From the NCBI GenBank assembly GCA_026702635.1, contig JAPPBZ010000186.1, forward strand, positions 1 through 5,667: a stretch of DNA of 5,667 nt. The letters are read 5' to 3'. Within the stretch, counting starts at the first letter, position 1. Every line of letters begins with the position of its first letter. Below, in pieces: positions 1-5,402 of this stretch. The stretch comes from Bacteroidota bacterium. GTDB lineage: Bacteria; Bacteroidota; Rhodothermia; Rhodothermales; Bin80. A program made the position numbers and the translations under genes. The notes beneath the pieces were generated by a model. The model was not told where the DNA came from, did no database searches, and saw only the letters and a list, made by a program, of their open reading frames with translations.

Positions 1-433
1 GAGATTTTCCACGGTGTGTCAGATAGTCGAAAACTTTCCGCTGCATGGCTAATGCTGTATCCGCAAGTTCGGGCCGCGGAACCTGATTGATGAGTGAGGG
101 GAGCATCTGTTCGGGGTCACGAATCAGGATCACCGTGGTCATCTGATCCAGGAATCCCCAGTCTAGATCAATCAAATGATGTCCCATATTCTTGACGAAA
201 AGTACGGGATGATCGCATGGCTCCAGGAGGGTTTCCTGGACGACCTTTTCCCCGGAATGCTCCATTGTGGCCAAGATCTCATCTCGGCCGGGATGTGATG
301 CACCCGTACTTCGAAGGTAATGGGCATAAAGCGGCTCGTCAATCACGTGTGTATCTGGGCGCTGGGCAAATGAATACATGAGTGCTGTGGACACATTGCG
401 GGGGCCACTACACAGGTGAATTCGTAAGCACAT
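1..433 (-). CDS. Sulfotransferase family protein, N-terminal part (cut by window edge)
   Basis: The frame reads 144 codons from an ATG at 433-431 to the left edge with no stop, so the C-terminus is missing. Residues 9-19 (SGPRNVSTALM) form a 5'-PSB-like loop that would hold the 5'-phosphosulfate of PAPS. IDEPLYAHYL follows at 31-40, and LIRDPEQMLPS at 103-113 fits the 3'-phosphate-binding segment, whose Arg-Asp-Pro start is typical. Known family: the type found next to, or in plants fused to, branched-chain-aminotransferase-like proteins; the sulfate acceptor is generally unknown. The start is well bounded: an in-frame TGA lies five codons upstream and no other ATG intervenes. No Shine-Dalgarno is visible. 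The gene is divergent from an IMPase-family phosphatase, sharing about 100 bp of upstream DNA. The family call is firm; the substrate is not known. Confidence 0.85.
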   Translation of the reverse strand, partial: MCLRIHLCSGPRNVSTALMYSFAQRPDTHVIDEPLYAHYLRSTGASHPGRDEILATMEHSGEKVVQETLLEPCDHPVLFVKNMGHHLIDLDWGFLDQMTTVILIRDPEQMLPSLINQVPRPELADTALAMQRKVFDYLTHRGKS

Positions 434-440
434 GGCAAAT

Positions 441-469
441 TTGTTTCAGATGGAGAAATACGGTAACAT
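441..469 (+). promoter_or_regulatory. Possible sigma70-like promoter for the IMPase-family gene
   Basis: TTGTTT at 441-446 and TAACAT at 464-469 are separated by exactly 17 bases. They match the -35 and -10 consensus at 3 and 4 of 6 positions. Transcription would begin near 476, leaving a leader of about 60 nt to the ATG at 536 or about 24 nt to the TTG at 500. A weaker opposite-facing pair (TTGTTT at 493-488, CATGTT at 470-465 on the minus strand, also 17 apart) could serve the sulfotransferase. If the organism is a Bacteroidota member, its main sigma factor may prefer a different consensus, so this stays tentative. Confidence 0.25.
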
Positions 470-511
470 GTACGGGTCACGCGTATCAAACAACCTGCCT
501 TGGTACATGTT
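465..511. repeat. Perfect 9-bp inverted repeat in divergent intergenic region (possible operator pair)
   Basis: AACATGTAC at 465-473 is the exact reverse complement of GTACATGTT at 503-511, with 29 bases between. Each arm contains the palindrome ACATGT (466-471 and 505-510), and the centres lie 39 bp apart. The left copy overlaps the candidate -10 box of the plus-strand promoter. The layout would suit a dimeric regulator binding two sites between divergent genes, or a hairpin in the leader. The repeat is seen directly; the regulatory role is inference. Confidence 0.45.
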
Positions 512-535
512 GACGATCAATCCACCATTAAATTC

Positions 536-1330
536 ATGGAGTCACTGGAAAATTTTTTTCGTACGCTATTAGAGGAAGCTGGGCGTCGTGCAATGAGCTA
601 CTTTCTTCGCACGACTCATGAGATCAAGCGGGATGGTTCACCGGTTACTGCCGCAGATAAAGCTGTTCAGGAATATCTGGTTGCTGCGATTATGCGTAAA
701 TTTCCCCAGGATGGAATCATCGCGGAGGAAGATGAGGTGCTACGAAGTCCGCGGCAAGGTTCACGCTATTGGACAATCGACCCGATTGACGGCACCGTTT
801 CGTTCATGGCGGGGATGGCAAGTTGGGGGATCGCCGTTGGATTGATCGAAGAAGACGTACCGGTTGCGGGGTTCATCTATCTTCCTGCAACCAGGGATCT
901 GTTTTATTCGAATGGAACACATGTATGGAGAAATTCTCAACCCAGGTTACTGACCACGGATCGTTCCTTGCACACAAACACCATTTTGCTGACTCATGCA
1001 CGTCCTCATCAGCGCTATACACTTCGGCGGTCGTTTCCAGGCCGTGTTCTATCTCTAGGAACGGCATCGGCGCATTTGAGCCTGGTAGCAACTGGGGGTG
1101 CTCATGTGGTTCTGATCGGCCACGATAAAGTCTGGGATCTGGCTCCAGGCTATGCGATGCTATCTGCCAATGGCGGGGTTCTACGCTATCTCGATGGAAC
1201 AGACTGTGACCTCTCTACTCTCTTGGATGGGCGGTCGGCACCGTTGCCAATGCTCGGGGGCCCGGCATCTTTGGTAGAAGAAACCCTGTCTCACCTGGAT
1301 TACTGGGCAATCCCCAGCGTAGCGGTTTAG
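536..1330 (+). CDS. Inositol monophosphatase superfamily phosphatase
   Basis: A Mg2+-dependent, Li+-sensitive-type phosphomonoesterase of the IMPase/HisN/CysQ superfamily. The open frame extends up to a TTG at 500 (276 aa); the ATG at 536 gives 264 aa and is preferred because it starts just before the first predicted helix (ESLENFFRTLLEEAG). Neither start has a clear Shine-Dalgarno. Counting from the TTG, SPVTAAD is at 47-53, the metal-binding AEED at 75-78, WTIDPIDGT at 91-99 (metal ligands D94 and D97, substrate-loop G98-T99) and the C-terminal WDLAPG at 212-217 (D213). All expected catalytic residues are present and length is normal for the family. The substrate cannot be set from motifs: inositol phosphate, histidinol phosphate and PAP are all possible. 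The divergent sulfotransferase makes PAP worth testing. It converges on the GH3-like gene, stops 66 bp apart. Confidence 0.88.
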   Translation: MESLENFFRTLLEEAGRRAMSYFLRTTHEIKRDGSPVTAADKAVQEYLVAAIMRKFPQDGIIAEEDEVLRSPRQGSRYWTIDPIDGTVSFMAGMASWGIAVGLIEEDVPVAGFIYLPATRDLFYSNGTHVWRNSQPRLLTTDRSLHTNTILLTHARPHQRYTLRRSFPGRVLSLGTASAHLSLVATGGAHVVLIGHDKVWDLAPGYAMLSANGGVLRYLDGTDCDLSTLLDGRSAPLPMLGGPASLVEETLSHLDYWAIPSVAV

Positions 1331-1363
1331 AGATAGGATAGAAGGCGAAGGATTGTTGTGCAA

Positions 1364-1400
1364 GTAGGGTCTCGGAATAGCTCAAAACCCGAAGTCCTAC
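1364..1400. terminator. Imperfect hairpin between convergent genes, possible bidirectional terminator
   Basis: GTAGGGTCTCGG (1364-1375) can pair with CCGAAGTCCTAC (1389-1400): nine Watson-Crick pairs, two G-U pairs and one mismatch, around a 13-base loop. It sits between the stop of the phosphatase gene (1330) and that of the GH3-like gene, whose TAG lies in the right arm. No T-run follows on either strand, so it is not a classical intrinsic terminator. Position and symmetry favour a 3'-end role, but this is weak evidence. Confidence 0.3.
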
Positions 1401-2911
1401 ATGAATTCGTCCACACAAATTCGACGTGCATCCTGTCCAGCATGTGCTAGAATGCCGTCCGCGATGTTGCGCTGATCACTCATTCTGGGGACCTTTGTCT
1501 GGCTACGGATCTGTCCCCTACTGGTTTTCAGCCATGCGTTGAAGGTCCCCCCTGGGACAAGCACGATCTCGGGTGGCCGGAAGGCTTTCGCCTCACGGCG
1601 AATTTGATAGTGTCGATTAATATCACAAAGTGCAAAATCCAGTGATCGGATAAATTCCTCGCAGTCGTGGGGGATTCGGCTAAACTCAAGGAGCCATTCA
1701 TGGGTCGGAGTCTGAGTACCATTTGGGGGAATGGCAGAAACGTGATATTCCCGAACAAGGCTGCCTGTAACGTCACAGGTTCTGTTGATTGCTTCACGGG
1801 CATCCTCGCCAAAAACGGCTTCCCCATATTTGTCAATCATCTCTGATGTTCTGCCGGCAACCACAATCTTGTGTGGAGAGGTATTCGTAAAACGAATCAC
1901 ATCGCCCAATACATAAGACCAGAGTCCACTGCATGTGGTGAGGATTGGAGCATATCTTACCCCGGTTTTTACATGCTCGATGGTCAACCTCCTTGGATTC
2001 TCTGACGTGAGTTCATCCAGTGGGACAAACTCGTAAAAGACGCCATTATTCAGATGCAGATGCATGGCGGGGTCGCTTAAGTCGGTTTGATAGGAAAAAA
2101 ATCCCTCCGAAGCACCGTAAACTTCGAGAAAATCTATGTTAGGTAATCCAATCTGCTCTTCAAGAATGGATCGATAGGAACTAAGGGCGACCCCTCCTGA
2201 AATATACAATTGCAGTTTGGGCCACACCTCTCCAACAGTCCTCACACTGGTTCCATTCACCTCATTGTACCGCTCAATTAATAGCCCAAAAACCACCAAG
2301 GCCCATGTTGGAGCCATCGCTACCAAACGAATATCTTGGTTCATCGTCTGGTCGACAACAGAGCGCAACTTTGTATCCCAGTCGGGAGCAAACGCAATCG
2401 AAGATGGAAGTGCCTGCAGGAAAAGCCTGAAGACTCCGGGGGCAAAAAGAGTTTGCAATCCGCTGACCTCCCCGATGAGCGTGCTGGGAAAATTGGGATC
2501 GCCTTCAATGGTTCCGGGAAGCGTCAGATGTTTACCAAGAAGGGTTTTGATAGACCTTGAGCGCATCAAATATTGCAAGGTAAGCGTCACGGCAAAACTG
2601 CGATTCAACTGGAGCATATCCTTACTGAGAGGAATTACTTTTCCTTTTGAGGCAGTTCCGCTTGAGACGGCAAAATGTTTAATCCCGCCTGGCCAAAATA
2701 GATCTTCTGTACCCGCTCGCACTTGTTCCACGAACGGTTGAATATCATCATAAGTGTGAATGGGTACGCGGGCCTGATACGCTTTCACGACATCCGATTC
2801 CCGGGCAATTCGTGCAAACTCAAACCTCTGCCCCCACTCGGTGTTTGAAGCGCGACGTAGTAAGCGACGCAGCAACTTGGCTTGTATTTTGGCAGGTGCG
2901 CGTTGATTCAT
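1397..2911 (-). CDS. GH3-family acyl-adenylating (acyl acid-amido synthetase-like) protein
   Basis: 504 aa, a member of the GH3 branch of the ANL adenylate-forming superfamily. Plant members use ATP to activate a carboxylic acid and join it to an amino acid; substrates of the bacterial members are mostly unassigned. Residues 83-95 hold the ATP motif 1 (SSGTASKGKVIPL; GH3 proteins usually have SSGTTSG at this place). YGASEG at 265-270 is motif 2, and YVLGDVIRF at 333-341 is the GDVI motif 3 with the adenylate-binding Asp. GRTSEMIDKYGEAVFGEDA follows the hinge near 353-371, and TKVPRM at 472-477 matches the family's C-terminal KVPR element. The length is normal. The start is fixed: TAA lies two codons upstream of the ATG. 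It appears cytosolic, with no signal peptide. It is divergent from folP and convergent with the IMPase-family gene, so the context does not reveal the substrate. Confidence 0.88.
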   Translation of the reverse strand: MNQRAPAKIQAKLLRRLLRRASNTEWGQRFEFARIARESDVVKAYQARVPIHTYDDIQPFVEQVRAGTEDLFWPGGIKHFAVSSGTASKGKVIPLSKDMLQLNRSFAVTLTLQYLMRSRSIKTLLGKHLTLPGTIEGDPNFPSTLIGEVSGLQTLFAPGVFRLFLQALPSSIAFAPDWDTKLRSVVDQTMNQDIRLVAMAPTWALVVFGLLIERYNEVNGTSVRTVGEVWPKLQLYISGGVALSSYRSILEEQIGLPNIDFLEVYGASEGFFSYQTDLSDPAMHLHLNNGVFYEFVPLDELTSENPRRLTIEHVKTGVRYAPILTTCSGLWSYVLGDVIRFTNTSPHKIVVAGRTSEMIDKYGEAVFGEDAREAINRTCDVTGSLVREYHVSAIPPNGTQTPTHEWLLEFSRIPHDCEEFIRSLDFALCDINRHYQIRREAKAFRPPEIVLVPGGTFNAWLKTSRGQIRSQTKVPRMSDQRNIADGILAHAGQDARRICVDEFM

Positions 2912-2965
2912 AATTTAGGCGGAGATCGCAACGGACAGAAAATGGGATTGGTCTGAGTAGTTACG

Positions 2966-2993
2966 TTGGCCTCCAGCCACGCACGTTTATGAT
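2966..2993 (+). promoter_or_regulatory. Likely promoter of the folP-cdaA-pcm operon
   Basis: TTGGCC at 2966-2971 and TATGAT at 2988-2993 are 16 bases apart. They match the sigma70 -35 and -10 consensus at 4 and 5 of 6 positions. Transcription would start near 3000, giving a leader of about 24 nt before the folP ATG at 3024. It lies in the 112-bp gap between the divergent GH3-like and folP genes. This is the best promoter match found in the window, but it was chosen by eye. Confidence 0.4.
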
Positions 2994-3023
2994 TGATTCG
3001 CACCGTTAAACACACATAGGAAG

Positions 3024-3944
3024 ATGCAGGATCCACAGAATACCACAGATCACTCCGCAAACGAGAGGTCTTCTGGCTTGATCTGCCGAGATCATTGGCT
3101 TGATTGTGCCAACGGTGCTATGATCATGGGGGTTTTGAATGTGACCCCGGACTCTTTTTATGACGGTGGTCAATATACTAGCACATCTGAAGCGTTAAGC
3201 CGCGCGGAGGTCATGCTTGAGGAAGGGGCAGCGATTATTGATGTCGGAGGTGCTTCATCGCGCCCACGTGGGAGTGTTTATGGTGCGGGTGCGGAGCATG
3301 TCCCAGATGAATCTGAGATCAAGCGTATTATTCCTGTGATCAAGGCAATCCGGCAGTCATTTCCTGAGGCGATTATTTCTGCAGATACATTTAGCCCCCC
3401 CGTTGCACTAAGGGCACTTGATGCCGGAGCACATATGATCAATGATGTATCCGGTCTGCAGAATGGATCTGCTTCGGCGGAGTATGCGGCTCAGGTGGGT
3501 GCAGCATATGTGGTCATGCATTCGGTTCGTCGTGAAGGAAGTTTAGTTCACGCAGCGGACTACAGTGATGTAGCTGTTGCAGTGTATGAAAGCTTGGCAG
3601 AGTCGGCAGAACGGGCCCGGGAGGCAGGTGTAAAGAGCATTGTGATTGATCCTGGGTTTGGGTTTGGCAAACGGCACAGGGATAACTTGCGCTTGATCAA
3701 GCGCCTTGACTTACTCACGGAATTGCGGTATCCTGTACTGGTAGGGATATCTCGCAAGAGCACAGTTGGTCAGATTCTAAGTGATAATGGGGCACCGGTA
3801 CCAGTTCATGATCGCTTGTTCGGATCACTTGGGATCGCGGCTGTGGCGGTACTTCGAGGAGCAAAGATTGTCCGAACTCATGATGTTCGTGAAACCCGTG
3901 AAATGATTCAAGGCTTGGAAGCAGTTTTACACGTCTCATCATGA
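3024..3944 (+). CDS. folP: Dihydropteroate synthase
   Basis: 306 aa. It condenses 6-hydroxymethyl-7,8-dihydropterin pyrophosphate with p-aminobenzoate in folate synthesis and is the sulfonamide target; it acts in the cytosol as a TIM barrel. Motifs in order: GVLNVTPDSFYDGG at 36-49 (N39), IIDVGGASSRP at 71-81 (R80), SADTF at 119-123 (D121), MINDVSGL at 138-145 (N140), MHS at 165-167, DPGFGFGK at 209-216 (D209, K216), GISRKS at 241-246 (K245) and RTHDV at 284-288. These cover the pterin and pyrophosphate contacts known from E. coli FolP. It is longer than the E. coli protein because of a roughly 12-residue N-terminal extension and an insert after SSRP (RGSVYGAG region). An AGGA lies only two bases before the ATG, too close for a normal ribosome site. 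First gene of the operon; its TGA overlaps the cdaA ATG by 4 bp. Confidence 0.95.
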   Translation: MQDPQNTTDHSANERSSGLICRDHWLDCANGAMIMGVLNVTPDSFYDGGQYTSTSEALSRAEVMLEEGAAIIDVGGASSRPRGSVYGAGAEHVPDESEIKRIIPVIKAIRQSFPEAIISADTFSPPVALRALDAGAHMINDVSGLQNGSASAEYAAQVGAAYVVMHSVRREGSLVHAADYSDVAVAVYESLAESAERAREAGVKSIVIDPGFGFGKRHRDNLRLIKRLDLLTELRYPVLVGISRKSTVGQILSDNGAPVPVHDRLFGSLGIAAVAVLRGAKIVRTHDVRETREMIQGLEAVLHVSS

Positions 3945-4735
3945 ATCTTTTTGGCATCATCCCTGTGCGGTTGATTGATCTGTTCGAGATCCTGCTGGTA
4001 GCTGTTGTGTTCTATCGGCTTTACATAACTATGCGTGGCACGCTGGCGGTGTCACTGTTTGTGGGGCTGCTGGGCCTTCTGTTTATCCAGTTTCTGGTCG
4101 AAGTGACGGACATGAAGGTTTTGCAATTCATGTTTTCAGCTCTCAACGATATCTACGTATTAGCAGCGATCATTGTATTTCAGCCCGAGATTCGGCGGGT
4201 ATTGATCTTTTTGGGACAAACCCCGCTCCTTCGCCGCCTCTTTGCACCTGTAGGTAAAGAAGAAGTGGTCACCGAAATTGTCGCCGCGACCAGTACGTTG
4301 AGTCAGCAGAAATTGGGGGCGTTGATTGCATTCAAGCGTACCGATGGACTCCGAAGTTATGAGGAAACGGGAGAGTCTTTACGGGCGGTGATCACCAGAA
4401 ATCTCTTGGTGTCTATCTTTCATACGAGTAGCCCTTTGCATGATGGAGCGGTCATTATTTCGGATAATCTTATTGAGGCCGCGCGCTGTATCCTGCCCGT
4501 TTCCCGCAGTAAGCGCTTGGGGGGACAGTTTGGAACAAGACACAGGGCGGCTGTTGGCCTCACGGAAGAAACAGATGCATTTGTAGTGGTGGTATCCGAG
4601 GAAACCGGGAAAATCTCCGTTGCAGAGCAAGGTGTAATGATATCTGGACTCACGACAGAAGAGCTAAAAAGTCAATTATCTGAAGCTCTGAGCGCACGGA
4701 TGTCCTCAGGTGGACTGGGGCAAACGGAAAAATAG
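3941..4735 (+). CDS. cdaA: Membrane diadenylate cyclase (c-di-AMP synthase, CdaA/DacA type)
   Basis: 264 aa. It makes cyclic di-AMP from two ATP molecules. Three hydrophobic stretches at about 11-28, 34-53 and 68-81 should place the N-terminus in the inner membrane. FQPEIRRVL at 80-88 and a linker then lead to the cytosolic DisA_N (DAC) catalytic domain, about 105-225. Catalytic motifs are intact: PLHDGAVII at 165-173 (DGA at 168-170) and GTRHRAAVG at 198-206, with the KRTDGL and ETG elements at 132-137 and 142-144. The length is normal for CdaA. The ATG overlaps the folP stop (ATGA), so it is probably translated by coupling. The folP-cdaA order is known in Bacteroidota and differs from the cdaA-ybbR-glmM cluster of Firmicutes; no ybbR or glmM is present in the window. 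pcm follows after 7 bp. Confidence 0.95.
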   Translation: MNLFGIIPVRLIDLFEILLVAVVFYRLYITMRGTLAVSLFVGLLGLLFIQFLVEVTDMKVLQFMFSALNDIYVLAAIIVFQPEIRRVLIFLGQTPLLRRLFAPVGKEEVVTEIVAATSTLSQQKLGALIAFKRTDGLRSYEETGESLRAVITRNLLVSIFHTSSPLHDGAVIISDNLIEAARCILPVSRSKRLGGQFGTRHRAAVGLTEETDAFVVVVSEETGKISVAEQGVMISGLTTEELKSQLSEALSARMSSGGLGQTEK

Positions 4736-4742
4736 TTCTAGT

Positions 4743-5402
4743 ATGGCGAAATCAGGTGGGGTTTATATTCGAAGAAGAGCGGAATTGGTTGGGACGGTCA
4801 GAGAAAATGGCGTGACAGACGAGCGTGTTCTAGCTGCGATTGGACAGGTCAAGCGAGAACAGTTTATCGAGCCAGCCTTGCGGCATCGGGCCTATGAAGA
4901 TTTAGCACTGCCAATCGGTATGCGGCAGACGATTTCCCAACCAACTACGGTGGCATTTCAGACTATGCTACTGGATACAGAACCGGGTGATAAGGTTCTT
5001 GAGATTGGTACCGGTAGTGGGTATCAAGCGGCGGTACTCTGTGAGATGGGGGTCCGAGTCTATTCAGTTGAACGGCATCGAAGATTGCATGAGAGGGCAA
5101 AATCAGCTCTGAATAAGCTTGACTATCGAGTGTTACTGCGCGTTGGAGATGGGACTCAGGGATGGCCAGGTATCGCTCCATTCGATGGGATTGTCGTAAC
5201 TGCAGGAGCACTCGAAATTCCACAGAGGCTCCTTGAGCAGCTCCGGGAACCCAATGAACAAAAACGTGGTGGGCGTCTGGTCGTGCCGGTGGGAGACAAG
5301 AATAGACAACTTATGACGAAAGTGGTTCGGACCGGCAAAGACTCTTATGAATCAAGTAGGCGTGGAGATTTTTTATTCGTCCCACTGGTGAGTTCTAAAT
5401 AA
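4743..5402 (+). CDS. pcm: Protein-L-isoaspartate O-methyltransferase
   Basis: 219 aa from the ATG at 4743. It uses S-adenosylmethionine to methylate L-isoaspartyl residues in aged proteins, which starts their repair. Motifs, numbered from this ATG: TISQPTTVAFQT at 63-74 (family ISQP signature), VLEIGTGSGYQAAVL at 85-99 (SAM-binding motif I), VYSVER at 106-111 (acidic SAM-ribose contact), GDGTQGWP at 135-142, FDGIVVTAGA at 147-156 and GGRLVVPVG at 176-184. The C-terminal FLFVPLV matches the family's end. An in-frame GTG at 4710 would add 11 residues and overlap cdaA by 26 bp; the ATG is preferred because it gives the usual length and a 7-bp gap. The stop overlaps the end of the opposite-strand gene by 8 bp. 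Pcm is cytosolic, with no signal peptide. Last visible gene of the operon. Confidence 0.93.
   Translation: MAKSGGVYIRRRAELVGTVRENGVTDERVLAAIGQVKREQFIEPALRHRAYEDLALPIGMRQTISQPTTVAFQTMLLDTEPGDKVLEIGTGSGYQAAVLCEMGVRVYSVERHRRLHERAKSALNKLDYRVLLRVGDGTQGWPGIAPFDGIVVTAGALEIPQRLLEQLREPNEQKRGGRLVVPVGDKNRQLMTKVVRTGKDSYESSRRGDFLFVPLVSSK

Noticed and set aside
823..1128. Open frame of 101 codons on the plus strand
   Set aside because: It is a shifted frame inside the phosphatase gene, whose catalytic motifs are in the other frame on both sides.
1181..1418. Two short minus-strand frames across the convergent junction
   Set aside because: They are antisense to the end of the phosphatase gene, overlap the GH3-like gene end, and have low-complexity, unrecognisable products.
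2217..2741. 174-residue open frame on the plus strand
   Set aside because: It lies wholly antisense to the well-supported GH3-family gene and shows no family motif; its sequence is a shadow of that gene.
2912..3023. Promoter for the GH3-like gene on the minus strand
   Set aside because: Several AT-rich hexamers exist but none gave a -35/-10 pair with good spacing, so no site is claimed.
4379..4653. Two minus-strand frames inside cdaA
   Set aside because: They are antisense to the catalytic domain of the diadenylate cyclase and have no supporting motif or start signal.
4710..4742. GTG at 4710 as the start of pcm
   Set aside because: It would overlap cdaA by 26 bp and add 11 residues with no family match; the ATG at 4743 gives normal length.
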